Assembly: GCA_037447655.1 (NCBI GenBank)
Contig: JBBHKE010001700.1
Coordinates: 1 to 64,000, forward strand
DNA length: 64,000 bases
Direction of reading: 5' to 3'
Source of the DNA: Zygnema cylindricum
Taxonomy: Eukaryota > Streptophyta > Zygnematophyceae > Zygnematales > Zygnemataceae
Below are positions 11,980 through 24,400 of this stretch, one piece after another (position 1 is the first letter of the stretch; each line of letters opens with the position of its first letter). A program made the position numbers and the translations under genes. The notes beneath the pieces are model-generated. The model was not told the origin of the DNA, made no database searches, and worked only from the letters and a program-made list of their open reading frames with translations.

Positions 11980-13670
11980 TAAGATTCAGTTACATGGAAA
12001 AGAACCCTTAGTCGATGACACTGTGACACTTTAAGACAAAGTGGATGACTAGTCGTGCCAACTAAAAGTATGCAAACTGAAACTCTGAGACTAAAGGAAG
12101 CCTTAAAATAGCTATTAAGTAACCCACTTTCAATGGTAACCACTGCTACCCTAGCTGACAAGCAGATAATCTGACTACTCCCCTTTGTCGCTTGGCCTCC
12201 TCGAGTCCGTAGGAAAAAGAATCTCTAAAAAGCCCAACCAAGCGATGAGTTATAAGCTGGCAAAAATGCCAATTTATTCAACCTCTCAAAAAGAGAGATG
12301 ACCATCTACCAGATTTTTCTAAGTCCTAGCTCCCTCACAACCCCTATCTACTAACTTCACGAACCCATCAGAATACTGTACAGTATATAAAAGTACTACT
12401 GCCGATGTACTTTTTGTACGACCTTTGTACGAGAAGGCCATTAAGCGGACGAGTGTCCATTTTCCACTCGTCCGTACGTTCTTCGGAATATCCTTAACCG
12501 AATGTTATTTCTCCATGTGGCGCCAGGTCATGCCATGTCACTAAATGCCAAATGACCATTCCGGGATTTCGACGATGATGTGCGCCGTTGGATTTGACTC
12601 GAAATGCAATCTCAGCCGATATAAATACTTACGCAATATTTGTTTCGCTGTTGAAACAAAAATGCGCGGTATCCGTTTCAAAGTAGTATCGTACTTCGTA
12701 CTTTATAAAATTGAATCTATGCATGTCGTATAGAGTTTCAGATAAATGAATTTGTCCATTCTAATTACATATATATTTATCACATACTATAACATTTAGC
12801 ATTGGTCGTAGTCTAATAGGATAAAGCTGACCGCTATCGGCCAACTTGGCGAACGGCATGTACCGGGATAAAATCTCGGGTTCGTCAAGTATATTTTTAG
12901 TAACCTACTAAAAATAACTGCTAATTGAACTAAGGCAGCCATGGATCAACCACCCTCTTTATCCTTTAGTGACTACAACAAGTATGGGGGCTAGAGAGAA
13001 GAGGTGGAGGCACGCTATCCGTCCTTTTCTTTTCCTTTTATACTATCATATTTAAACCTAGAAAATACTTTAGAAATCTATTAATTTAAACACTCCTCTA
13101 TATTCTATTCTAATTTTACCTTCAGTTTTAGTCCACATTTTTCTCTAAAATATTTTAATTTAAGAGAGGGCATTGGTATTGTCATCATATCAGCCACCAT
13201 TTCCTCATTAGATCTATATACAAGATTCACAATCTTATTCTCAACTTTTTCCCTCACAAAACTCAATCTTATGTCCATATGCTTAGCTTTAAAATAATGT
13301 TTTAGATTAGATGCAATTGGAATGGCAACTTGATTATCACAAAACACTTCATGCACTCCTTCCTTCATATACCCCTGTTCTTGCAGCAAGGATTTGACCC
13401 ATATGAACTCTTCCACTGCAAAACAAGAGGTCATTTACTCAACATCCATAGTAGACTGAGTAACCACCTTTTGTTGCTTACTACTCCAACAACATGCACC
13501 TTCCCCAACACACAACACATACCCAGAAGTGCATCTTCTCATAGGTGCGTCCCCATAACTGACATCACTCAAAGTAGTGATGTTAGTCTGCTCCCCTCCC
13601 ATATGAAACCATAACTCTCTAGTTCCTACCAGATATCTCATTACTCTCTTGGCTACCTGTCAAGCTCGAG
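11980..13670 (-). mobile_element. 3' remnant of a third copia element (LTR plus RNase H)
   Basis: RNase H on the minus strand (13105-13660) is followed by an LTR-like stretch ending ...TTTAAACA at 13092, the same 12-14 bp spacing as in the first element. The LTR shares landmarks with the first family, such as a GATGTAC...TTGTACGAC segment near 12400 and a tRNA-like segment at about 12800-12885 on the plus strand. The left limit is uncertain. Everything upstream of RNase H is missing; similarity stops near 13670. Confidence 0.7.
13105..13660 (-). pseudogene. copia RNase H fragment
   Basis: The minus strand reads RYLVGTRELWFHMGGEQTN, then CCWSSKQQKVV, FCDNQVAIPIA and KAKHMDIRLSFVREKVENKI. These are close matches to the C-terminus of the first element (for example HMDIRLSFVREK is identical). 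A TAA at about 13435 interrupts it where the first element has Tyr in MEAEYM. Only the last part of RNase H survives. Confidence 0.88.
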
Positions 13671-13982
13671 TGCTTTTCAGGCACAATTTCTATATTACCG
13701 ATGATTTCCGTACCCTTCCGACCCGTACTATTCTCAGATTACGGATAAGCCAGCACAACCTGCCGGAAGGATTGAAGTATTTCCTCTACTGAACAAGACG
13801 CACTTTGTTTCGTGCCTAACGGAGGCTGGACGACAAAGTTCTACCGTCTGAAAGATCGCAGTTCCGTCACATAGTACTAGTTTCCACCAGCCCTAGTGGA
13901 GGGTACATTGTGGATTGCAACGTAGACTTCGGGACTGTAATCTAGATTTTGTTGTTAGCTGTCTGTAGCAATNNNNNNNNNN
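13671..13982. other. Unassigned stretch ending in a 10-N assembly gap
   Basis: No gene or repeat was recognised in 13671-13972. The ten N (13973-13982) mark a gap of unknown true size. The RNase H fragment on one side and the truncated LTR on the other suggest sequence is missing or misjoined here. Confidence 0.6.
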
Positions 13983-14018
13983 TGTCGTCTGATTGGTTTT
14001 CCTCGTTAAAGACGTACG

Positions 14019-14442
14019 GCCACGTGGCACCGCGTGACGATATCTCCGTATGCTGCCTAAAGCTCACTTCGCGTGGCGGCTATAATGCCGGCCGTCCGAT
14101 CAAAACATATTTTACACGGTTCAGATTTGCGTACATGCAGAAATTGCTCCTTTTGGTTAGTCTGCTGTTAATTAGCTGTTGCGTTAATGTTTATATATTT
14201 ATGAAACCCGTCACGTGTATCGTTTCGTAACACCTTAATGGTTAAGGCGTTAGGCTATAGAGAATCTAGAGGTCGCATGATCAAATCTAGGCTAAGGTAT
14301 CATTTTAGCAAAATACCCTTTACTTCAAAAACTGCCACTTTCTAAATATTGCGGCAGCCATTGCGCGCCTTTGATCCCCACTCTCTTTCTTTGAAGCAAA
14401 AGTAAAATAGGGAAGTGAACTATTAATTACCTCTTTTCAACA
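14019..14442 (-). repeat. Truncated LTR of the first copia family
   Basis: From about 14019 the sequence matches the right half of the LTRs at 2711-3598 and 8760-9648, including the ACACGGTTCAGATT segment, a third tRNA-like block (A box 14239-14249, B box degraded) and the exact end ...CTCTTTTCAACA at 14442. The other half is missing towards the gap. It abuts the second copia element at base 14443. Confidence 0.85.
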
Positions 14443-14464
14443 GTCTGATCAAGGTCAACAAATC

Positions 14465-15210
14465 ATGGGCTCGCTAGGCGCCCTTAATAATTTTGAAGGT
14501 TCCAATCATCAGTTGTGGAGGTGTTGGGCTGAGGCAACCCTTGAGGTGAGGAATTGTTTGGGAATCGTTACCCGCGCAGAGACGCGTCCAATTCCTACGG
14601 ATGCAAACAGTGTGAAAGCAGATGAGATAAAGGCGATGAAAAAATGGGACATGCGGGAGATTCGAGGCAAGAATTTCTTGATTCGCGGGCTGGCAAATAA
14701 TCAGCTGAGAAATGTGACGAGACTCAAAACTTCTGCTGAGATTTGGGAATCCCTAGAGGCGACACACAAACTCTCAGGTATGATAGCATGAATCAAGCTC
14801 GGAAAGACACTCATGACGATTGTCTACCGATATGGCACATCTATGGAGGCTTACACCTCTCACTATACCAACCTCTTGGCCGAAGTCGACGCTGACGGTT
14901 TCACCCTCCCCACAAACACCAAAATCACCCTTCTCATGCTTTCTCTCCCAATCGAGTACCAACCCATACTCACTTGGTTGGATCAAAAAGAAGTCTCCAC
15001 ATGGAAGTGGAACGATGTTGACGAGGCACTCCTGAAGGATGAATTTAACACGAAAGTCATGACGAATCGCGATATAAACTGCGAAAGCTCCGCATTTGTG
15101 TCTGGGAACAGACTCGATAACTGAGTCAGGACAGGCAGTCAGAACCGCGATAAGAAGGATGACAGAAAGTGATTCTATTGTGACAAATCAGGTCACTTCA
15201 TCTCAGTTTG
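14465..15210 (+). pseudogene. copia gag of the second element
   Basis: Gag starts at an ATG four bases after the LTR end and reads MGSLGALNNFEGSNHQLW, a typical copia gag opening. In-frame TGA stops occur at 14789, 15122 and 15170. The zinc knuckle follows as x-FYCDKSGHFISVC; the TGA at 15170 occupies its first cysteine position. The stops at 14789 and 15122 fit changes from CGA. Gag would package element RNA. Confidence 0.85.
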
Positions 15211-16722
15211 CAAGAAATATGCTCAAGTCAAACAGAATGAAAAGGTGGATGTGTCCAAACTGAAAAGGGGGAAGGGGAAAAGGAAGGAGATAGTGAACTC
15301 ACAGGTGATCATGGCATCAACCCTTGCAGTCGGCTCCAACGACTGGATGATCGGCACATGCGCTTTGGAACACATGTCTTACAGGCGTGAATGGTTCACA
15401 ACTTCAAACAAACAACCCTATCTCGAATTTTCATAGGAGACAATCACTCCACACTCGCAACAGGAATATGAGACATTGACATAGAGGCGTTAGTGGATGG
15501 AAAACTGACATTTCGCACAATTAAAAATGTTCTGTATGTTCTAGATTTCAAGAGGAACCTCTATTCTATTCCTCAAGCCGAGGATAGCGGTATCATATCA
15601 GTATGGCAAAGAGGAGGAAAAATCAAGCTAATGAGAGAGGGACTAACAATTGTAGAAGGAGAACGGATGACAGATCGCATGTACTGTCTCAAGTGCAACC
15701 GAAGGATGAAGTCCTTTGCCCTCGCCACGAGATCGACACTCCACATAACAGACTCATCACCCGCAGCAGATACGAAGGACACGGAAGTCAGCACCAATGA
15801 AAAAGTGGCCACCGAAACAAAGGTTCAAAATCTATCAAACCAATTCCTATTGCACTGCAGACTCGGTCACTTACACACGAAGGGGATGAAGAAAATGGTC
15901 AAAGGCAACATGGCTCATGGGATCGGACTCTTGTCAGTCAAGGACACATCGGATCCATGTAACGGTTGCGATATGGGAAAGGCCTATCGATTGCCTTTTC
16001 CACTAGCAGGTGCAAAGAGAGCTAGCAGCCCACTCGAGGTCGTGCACTCCGACGTTTGGGGACACGCGAAAGTCCCATCCTGAAGTGGCAAAAAGTACAT
16101 GGTTATATTCATTGATAACTTCACCAGGATGACACACATTTTCTTGCTGACTCACAAAAGTGAAGTCTTCACTCAGTTTAAGATATACAAGGTAGAAGTT
16201 GAGAAGAAACATGGCACATCAATCACTTGCTTGTGAAGTGATGGGGGTGGAGAGTACCTCTCAAATGAATTTAAGGATTTCCTCACAGCTGAGGGAATGG
16301 AACACCGCTTGACGGCACCAGTGACACCCGAACAGAACGGTGTGTCATAGAGGATGAATCCTACGCTTCTTGAGATGATGAAAAGCATGATGGTGGTCCA
16401 CAATACGAAGCCGAATTATTTGGGGGAAGCCATGAGCACTGCCGTGTACCTGCGCAACAGATGTCCCACCCGAGCATTAGACAACTCCACATCGTTCGAG
16501 CAGTGGAATGGGTTCAGACAAAACCTATCTCACGTGAAAGTGTTTGGGAGCAGAGCCTACGTCTTTAACCACAGCAACAAAGGAGGGAAACTAGAACCAA
16601 AGGCCATGGAAAGGAGGTTCTTAGGGTATGACGAGCACAGCAAAGCATACAAAGTGCTAAACAACAGCACAAAGACAATCATAACAACAACACAAAGACG
16701 ATCATCATCAGCAGAGATGTAA
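15211..16722 (+). pseudogene. copia protease and integrase of the second element
   Basis: The protease region has lost its D-S/T-G core (the aligned place reads MIGTCALEHMS), so it would be inactive. A copia-like block follows (FRTIKNVLYVLDFKRNLYS). The integrase zinc site is LLHCRLGHLHTKGM then CNGCDMGKAYRLPFP. The catalytic blocks are VVHSDVWGHA, SDGGGEYLS and NGVSxRMNPTLLEMMK. In-frame stops include TGA at 16081 and 16234 and TAG at 16348, the last directly after NGVS where the family has Glu, so the catalytic Glu codon may itself be lost. The protein ends within the linker near 16722. Confidence 0.87.
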
Positions 16723-16999
16723 GATTTGGTGAGAAACCATAGTCCACCAATAGTGGGAGTGAACAAGGAGGTGAGACATTTACCTTTGATGAGCAGGTGA
16801 AGCCAATGGCTCCTAACCCATCAAACGTTCAGCCACAAGACGTTGACTTAGATGAGGACAGAGATGATTCTCCCCTAGAACCAAAGACTCTTGAACAAGT
16901 GCACAAACAAAGGAGTTAGATTATGAGGCTACTGAAAACCCCGAGGAGATCATAGCATAAAAGAAGAGGGACACAACTAAAAATACAGCGGAAGCAGGG

Positions 17000-17917
17000 G
17001 TGGAAAAGAAGGACTCGACAAAATCAACAGACCGACCGAGCCGGGTTAGGAATCCACCTAACATATTTGTTGACTGGTTGGAGACATCGAAGGCTCCAGG
17101 GAAAAAGTTTGCTGGGATGGCACTGGTTGAGGAACCACCATATCCCAAAAGCGCTCTTCCAGGGGAAGATTCAGACAAGTGGAAAGCTGCAGCGAATGAG
17201 GAGATGGCTTCCATTTTCAAGAACGACACATGGACATTGGAGGACCTGCCTGAGGGAAGAAAACCAACTTTGAGTAAGTGGACTTTTAAGATAAAAAGAA
17301 ATGCAGATGGCACAATTGAACGCTATAAAGTAAGCTTAGTTGCAAAAGGGTTCACACAGAAAGAGGGGATAGATTACAAGGAGACATTCGCACTGGTGGT
17401 GAAATTTACCTCAGTTCTGGCACTCCTTGCCCTTGCCGCCATCCTCGACCTCGAAGTTGAACGAATGGACGTGAAAACAACTTTTCTCCATGGAGAACTC
17501 GCGGAGGAATCGTACATGACCCAACCGAAAGGGTATGAGGACCCAATGAACCCCAATAAGGTTTGCAAACTCTCAAAGGCTCTCTATGGCCTTAAGCAGT
17601 CCCCGAGATTATGGAACATAAAGATAGATGAATACCTGCAAGGAGAGGGATTTGTAAAAATTCATTCAGATCACTTAGTAGAGGGAGTTGTAAAAATTCA
17701 TTCAGATCACTTAGTATATTATCACCCAGATAGCAAGATAATCATTGCAATCTATGTGGATGATCTGATGATATTAGGAAAAACAAAAGAAGAGATAGCA
17801 AAAATAAAAAGGATGCTATCACAAGCCTTTGAAATGAAGGATTTAGGAGATCTTAAATATGTACTTGGCATTGAAGTTATTAGAGATAGGGAGAACAAGG
17901 CTATCCATCTCAGTTAA
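17000..17917 (+). pseudogene. copia reverse transcriptase of the second element
   Basis: This 305-codon open stretch contains IERYKVSLVAKGFTQKEGID, MDVKTTFLHGELAEESYM, LYGLKQSPRLWN and the catalytic IYVDDLMILG. Two oddities are visible: an in-frame 36-bp tandem duplication (unit starts at 17652 and 17688) that repeats VKIHSDHLV within the palm, and termination by TAA at 17915 where the family continues, fitting CAA to TAA. The duplication would probably damage the enzyme. Confidence 0.92.
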
Positions 17918-17983
17918 AGAAATTACATAGGAGAGCTTCTTACCAGATTCCGGCTTCAGGATGCAAATGGCATCTCCTCACCT

Positions 17984-18697
17984 TTGGAGCAAGGGGAGAA
18001 GTTCATCGAGGACCTCGAAATTCAAGATGAGCCAATTGAGGCTCCATACCGTGAAGCAGTGGGAGCACTCATCTATGCGATGAATTCCACCCGTCTCGAT
18101 ATCGCCGCCGCCATTGGAATCCTCAGTCGATTCCTAAACAAGCCAGGGAAACAACTTTGGTCAGCAGCAAAAAGAGTGTTGAGATACCTCAAGGAGACAA
18201 TCGACTACACTCTAACTCTTGGGGGAACTCAAGAAAGCATCAAAATTCATGCATTCACAAAGTCTGACTGGGGAGGGGATGTTTCAAGCATAAAATCAAC
18301 CACAATTTACCTGGTGAACATTGGCGATGAGAGCGTGAGTTGGAGCAGCAAACCCCAGAAAACAGTGGCAATACCAACCATGGAGGCCGAGTACATGGCG
18401 GCCGCCGCCACAATAAAATAGGTTCTATGGCTCAGGGCATTTTTGAATGAGCTAGGATTTGTGCAAAAATCTAAGACAACCATCTATACAGACAACTTGA
18501 GTTGTCTAGCTCTGATCAAGAATCCTATCAAACATCCTAAGGCTAAACACATCGATATGTGATACCATTTTATTAGGGACACGAAAATTGCTAAGGCTGT
18601 GGCATTTGAGTACATGCCAGACAAGGAGAACGCAGTCGACATGCTAACAAAGGTCATTGGAAAAGAAAAAATGCTACTCAGTGTAGGAAAAGCATAA
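17984..18697 (+). pseudogene. copia RNase H of the second element
   Basis: The RNase H end reads YREAVGALIYAMNSTRLDIA, SWSSKPQKTVA, TMEAEYMAAAA, IYTDNLSCLALI and HPKAKHIDM. In-frame stops at 18419 (TAG) and 18560 (TGA) fit CAG and CGA changed by C-to-T. The natural terminator is TAA at 18695-18697, just before a purine-rich tract that would prime plus-strand synthesis. Confidence 0.9.
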
Positions 18698-18791
18698 CTC
18701 TCTAAGGCGAAAGGAGCAGACCCTAAGGAGGAAGGAGAGGAGCCTAATTTGAGCGCATCGAAGGAAAGCAAGAAAAGGAAAATAAGAGGAG

Positions 18792-19764
18792 TGGGAGTCG
18801 CAAGCGCCTAAAGTACTTGGAGTACTTTTTCCGCACCTGGTTCTTCGGCAGGACCACTGTCGCTCTACTGCGACGCGATTGGAGGACGATTCTCCAACAT
18901 TGGATTTTAATGTACGAGGCTGCATCTGCATGTTGACAGCCGCCGCACAGGCTTTGAATTTTCAGGATCGAATCAAAGCGTCACAGGTGGACCGTTAAAT
19001 TGAAACGGTCTTGATTTTATACATGGCATTCAATTTACGCCACAGGTGTCAAAATTGATTTCAAACGGTCTTGTACGGATGACATTTTGGAAGTGACGAC
19101 GTAACTTACATGTTTTTGAAGTGACGCACGTAAGTTTGAATTTTATAGGTGTACGACGAAGATTTTGTTTGTTCGCCATGGGGATTTACCAAGGTGGACC
19201 GCGGACCATTTCTAAGAAAGTTTGCGGTTAAACGAAGTCTCAATCAAGGGAAATTTTACATCGCCCTTTGAATCGAGTGGGAGTATTGTTTTTAGTGCGA
19301 TTCCAAGCGATTATTTCGTGCAGCGATTCGTACAATGTCATTGGTACCACGAAATGGTATCGTCACAACATCATTACCGATTTTACAGTAGGAACATTAA
19401 ATCAATTGCTGGACTGACGTGCATACGTTTTCGTGATGCACTATTGTTTGTAGGCTAGTACACGTGGCATCCAATCATTCGACCACCACTTAGCTCTCTT
19501 TGTTTGCTTTAGAATAAATAGAGTAGAACAAGACGACAAACATTATCATTCACAGAGTATTCCCTCTATTATAATGGAATCTACTTTCTGAATTCTGTGC
19601 CTTGCTACATGTGAATGCCATTACTCTCCCAATCTAAACTTCTGTCTTTTTCTACCTTCGTGATTTATCAAGTTCGTCGCTTCTGCGAATCTTGTTAATC
19701 TGATTATGTGCACGTGGTCCTAGGAATCTTCCTAGTTACTCGAAATGTCTGATCAAGGTCAACA
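18792..19764 (+). repeat. 3' LTR of the second copia element
   Basis: A purine-rich tract (about 18768-18791) is followed by TGGGAGTCGC, taken as the LTR start. The end ...CAAGGTCAACA is fixed by its match to 14443-14460. An AATAAATAGAG segment near 19512 could be a TATA region or poly(A) signal. No full partner LTR exists in the window, so the 5' boundary is inferred. Confidence 0.65.
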
Positions 19765-20531
19765 TAATTAACGTCAAGGAAAAATTAAAATCATGTATCC
19801 TATTTGAAAAAAAAAACAAAATTTTAAGAACCCAAATTTGAGTTATTGACACTAATAATGATTCGCGGTGTACCAGCGCGCAGCCATTTTATTTATATGT
19901 GGCTGCCTTCGCGCATTTTATTTATATGTGGCTGCCTCAGTTTTGCTACAGTAAACCTGCGCCGGCCGTGTGAATTGGTTTTTTTTTTTATGACGGTCGA
20001 CGTTCGCAAGCGCGACAGTTTTTTAACCGCTGTCGCAATATTTCGCCAGTCAAAGTTGTTCGACGGATTGACCGTCAAATCTGAACTTAAAGGTACGTAG
20101 CTTGTACGAAAATGTACTTCAAATGTACAGTTTCTGACAACTACCTGCGCGCAGCAAAAATCATCTCTGCGATTAGCACTTCCCTTTAAGAATTTGGGTC
20201 AAAATTTTGGGGAACCGAATTAGTGTTATATACGCTAATAGCGATTCGCGGTGTACTGTATCGTTTGAAATCTGAACCTATGTATCAAACGTGCGAACTT
20301 TTCGCACACAGATTGCACAAAACCACCCGTACTGTGCGGAATTTTCTCATGGTGAAAATTTCTTGCGGCTTTCTTCTTGCGAACGCACGAAATTTACCGT
20401 ATCGAAAATTTCGAATTTCCGCTGCATGTACGGACTACGCACTAAATACTCGCAATTTTTGAATTCATGGTGAGTTTGAATTTTCGTACGTGCAAAAATG
20501 TAACGTTCAAAAGTTGTCAAAACCTTCAGTA
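19765..20531. other. Intergenic with remnants of CACCG-type inverted repeats
   Basis: No gene is seen. Two right-end copies of the DNA transposon terminus (ATTCGCGGTGTA) occur at about 19862-19873 and 20243-20254, without identifiable left partners. A short direct repeat of TTTATTTATATGTGGCTGCC lies at about 19888-19936. Confidence 0.5.
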
Positions 20532-20736
20532 CACCGTGCATCGCTATTACTGTGTAGCTATTAGTGTTAACGTTTTTTTCGCTACTTAAAAAATACTTTC
20601 TCCGTACACACTTGTCAGATCGTTGATCTGACGGTTGCCATTGAAAGCTTAGATTCTCAGCTTCCAATTGGCGGTCTCAAATTGAAAATCGGACAATTTT
20701 GTACGGAGAAAAAAACACTAATAGCGATGCACGGTT
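20532..20736. mobile_element. Fold-back MITE, CACCG termini, TA target
   Basis: It begins TA|CACCGTGCATCGCTATTA and ends CACGGTT|TA. The interior is a long imperfect palindrome whose arms carry TTTCTCCGTACACACTTGTC and its complement. It is about 205 bp with no coding capacity. The TA flanks and TIR match the copies at 28775, 38096 and others. TA target sites suggest a Tc1/mariner-type transposase supplied elsewhere. Confidence 0.75.
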
Positions 20737-21429
20737 TAGTGGACTTCAACCAAAGCAAAGTACAAAAATACTACAAACCCTAAAAAACCAAATGCAAATA
20801 GCCACATACAAAATTTAATATATTACAAACTAATGAGAACTGCACATAGAAAACGACAAACATGAAACTCCAAAGAAAATTGGATAATCGCAGTAAAAAG
20901 AGATCATCTCATGTTTAACATTTTTGTCGTTTTCTTTTCCAAATGTCCTTTTTTCCCTTGTTATTTTTTTAGTTTACAAGAGAGTAGAATTAACCATTTG
21001 TTACCTTTTTTTGGCAAAAAATCTCCCAGTGTGGGAAATAATAACATGTAACTTCATTTTTAATTTCTACTTCTTACCAAACCCTAAAAAAAAACCCTAA
21101 CGGTTTTTCTCCTGAAAAAAAGCTCTAAAAACCCCTTTTTAACCCTGACCATTTTTTTAATAAAAAGTAACCCTAATATAAACTTATTTATTTTCCTAAA
21201 ATAAAACTTCTCAGACATTAACAAAAAAGAAAAAAAAACCCTAAAAAGAAAAAAAAAATGTAAAAAAAAAGCATGAAAAAAAAATGTAATCATTGGTCTG
21301 GCCAAAAATTAAAAAATTCAATGGAATATTAGCCCATCAAAAAATGAATATTTTGTATTAACTTCTTTTTTTGTTTTCCAGTTCGATCGCTTCGCAAACT
21401 TTTAAATAATTTCTAAAAACCCACACCTT
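20737..21429. other. Short intergenic stretch
   Basis: AT-rich sequence 3' of the beta-helix gene A. It contains several AAACCCTAAAA runs (about 21078-21245) and may hold the poly(A) site, but no signal is distinct. Confidence 0.45.
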
Positions 21430-24400
21430 TTACGAACTTTCTTTTCTAAAAATGGGTCCACTTGGTCTTTTGTATTCTTTAAATTCCCTCCAAAAAAAAG
21501 GCTCAAACCTGTTATAATCAGAAAAGTATGTGGAATTAAAAATAGATGTTGATTTAACAAAAGGACGAATCCCAACAAGGTTAAGAGGACAAGAAATGAA
21601 ATTTGGGTTTTTCGCATAAACGGGCGATAATTTATTTGAGATTCCATAATCTCCTTCCTCCCAGTTATTAAATTTATATTCCTCGAGTCGATAGTTATAC
21701 GATTTAAAGAAGTTTAATTCTTTTGCGATGGATGTTTTTTTGCAGTTTGTTACCGTCGCTTCAAAATTGTTTTCCACCGAATATAGTGTGAGATTATTTC
21801 CTGTCGGAATTCCGCTACATTTTCCGGTTTCCGTTTCTGTTGCCGTTTCCGTTTCCATTTCCGTTGCAGATTTGGAAGGATTGCAGGATCGACCGAAATA
21901 TTCCGATTGGTTGCAGAAATTGTTCCACGCAGGAAATGTCTATTATTTATTGTTTATTTATTCAAAGGAGAAAAAGTAATAGAAAAGAAATAAAAGTTTC
22001 AGTAAACAGTAATTTTCTTGCAAGGTGAATCTTGTAGTAGAGCCTTTTTTTACTTTTTCATTCTACTTTTTTTCGTGATCTTGTTGTTTTTGTTTTAGTT
22101 TTTATTCTAATCTCAAGAAAGTTTTGATACAAATTGGAAGAAAGACCTCCAGTTTATTTTTTTTTGTTATCACCCTTGTTTGGTCGACGAATTCCTATTG
22201 CTATTTTTTGGAAATGTTTTTGGTAATGTAAATAATGTAGTAATGTTGTAATATAGTAATATAGTAATGTAATAATATAATAATTTAATAATATAGTAAT
22301 GTAATAATGTAGTAATGTGATTATGTAGTAATGTGATAACCTAGTTACGTAATATAATGTAACAATATAGTAATGTAATAAAATAATCATGTAACAATAT
22401 AGTAATTCAATAATATAATAATGTTAACATAATGATATAGTAATAATGTGGTTATGTAATTGTTAATGGGAGCCTTTTTTGTTATGTGTTTTCAGGAGAT
22501 CCGATGAACTCCTTAGATTGAAACCAGAGAAAAAGGAAAAATTAAAAGGAGGTTTTTCCTGAAAGAAAAGATGAGTTTAAGGCAAGAGTTTGGGGCCTTG
22601 TTATACTGAAAGGTAAGTTTATTCAACGATCTTTTATTAATCACAAGTTTGAATTGTCTTTTTTAAGCCATTACATATTTAAGACTTAAAAAAGGTGATA
22701 GCTAACCTTTCGAATCAGAGGGGTATTGAAGTATGTCTCACGAATTCTGTCCCAATAGGAGCCCGGGTTCTTGAGGCAATTGTTTATATCATAGTTTTGA
22801 CAACTTACAAATCCTGTTTGAAATAAAGGTTTCACCAAAATAACATCTGTCGCCACATTCCTGAAAAAAAAGGAAAAAAAAAAGAAAAGAAAGTTACAAA
22901 AATCACAAAAAATAATGGCATTATTCAATGCATCGTGAATTGTTACTAGCGTTAATAACACTAATTGGGTGCCAAGTTTTTTTTTTGTCGTCGTACTACA
23001 AAATAGTGTTATTAATAGTAATTGTTTTTCTTAACGCAAATCCTTTAAACGGTGTTAAAACCATGGATTCGAAATTGAATTGGGGTTAATAACACCAATA
23101 TAAACTCCACACTAATAATTTTCTTTTACTCTAGTAACGATTCGCGGTGTATTTTTATTGTTTTGAAGAAAAAAAACATGTGTGCTTGTTTGTTTTAGTT
23201 ACGTTTAACACTAGGGAGGGAGAGGGAGAGAGAGGGAGGGTAAGGCAAAGGGGCAGTGGGAGGGAGAGGGGGGGGAAGGGAGAGGGAGCAGAGGGAGGGA
23301 GGGGGAGGGGAAGGGAGAGGGAGCAGAGGGGGGGGGAGGGAGGGGGAGGGAAGGAAGAGGAGAGGAGGAGGGAGGAAGAAAGGGGGAGGGAGGGAGGGAG
23401 GGAAGGGAGATGAAGGGAGTGAAGCCTATGAGTGGGGCAATTTGAACTAAGGCATAATGAAAGTGTTTTGAACAAATGGAATGGAATATTAACTCATGGA
23501 ATCTATAGTGATTTTTACCTTTTTCCGACTTATATTCCTTTTATCTTAGATCTACCTAGATTAGTTCCAGCTATAACGCTAATCGTTATTAGTGTTAGTT
23601 TTTTTTTGCCACTTAAAACATCTTTTCTCTGTGTACACTTGCCGAATTGTCAATCAGATACGGCCAATAGGAAGGTGAGAATCCTGCCTTCCAATAGCAA
23701 CCATCGGATTGACAATCTGACAAGCGTGCATGAAGAAAAGATGTTTTAAGTTGCAAAAAAAACTTTCACACTAATAACGATTAGCGATGTAGTTCTACTA
23801 TAACTTGTATAATGCAGTTTCCTACTTTTAGTTTTCTATAAAACTCACGCCTCTACATTGTTTTATAAAAAAATTGAACTAAGACAAGTTCACGACACCT
23901 CTCCTTTGTCTCTTGTTGTCCCTTTCACTTGTCTATCTACTTCCGTTGTTTTTCCTTTCCTTGTACCTTTGCCTTTTCTCCTTTTGGCCTATATGGCCTC
24001 TCTTATGATAGAAGGGAGAGGGGGGAGGGAGAGGGGGAGGGAGAGGGAAGGGAGGGGGGAGGGGGAGGGAGAGGGATGGAGAAGGGAGATGGATGGAGAG
24101 GGAGAGAGAGGGTGATATATGGAGGGAAAGGGAGGGAGAAGGAGGGAGAGCAAGCCAAAATGAGACGAGGGAGAGAGGGAGAGAGAGGGGGAGGAAGAGA
24201 GAAGAGGGAGATAAACAAAAAGGGGTATAATTTACTCTTTTCCGGTGTTGATTTTGAACCCATCATTGTTGTCGATACAAACGCCTCCATTCACCCTAAT
24301 TCCCGACGAGGCGTAGTCAAAATAATAGCAATGACCCGGTCCTTCAACATAATTGCAAGTCAAAATGTTTCCTGAAAAAAAGACAATAAAAGTTTGAAAA

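Larger units (their letters stand above)
14443..19764 (+). mobile_element. Second Ty1/copia element, 5' LTR almost absent
   Basis: A plus-strand gag-protease-integrase-RT-RNase H series is followed by a probable LTR. The last 18 bases of that LTR (GTCTGATCAAGGTCAACA, 19747-19764) also occur at 14443-14460 just before gag, marking where the 5' LTR ended. The rest of the 5' LTR is replaced by a truncated LTR of another family. Coding is broken by at least eight in-frame stops and some frameshifts. Its LTR shows no resemblance to the first family, so it is a separate lineage. Confidence 0.88.
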
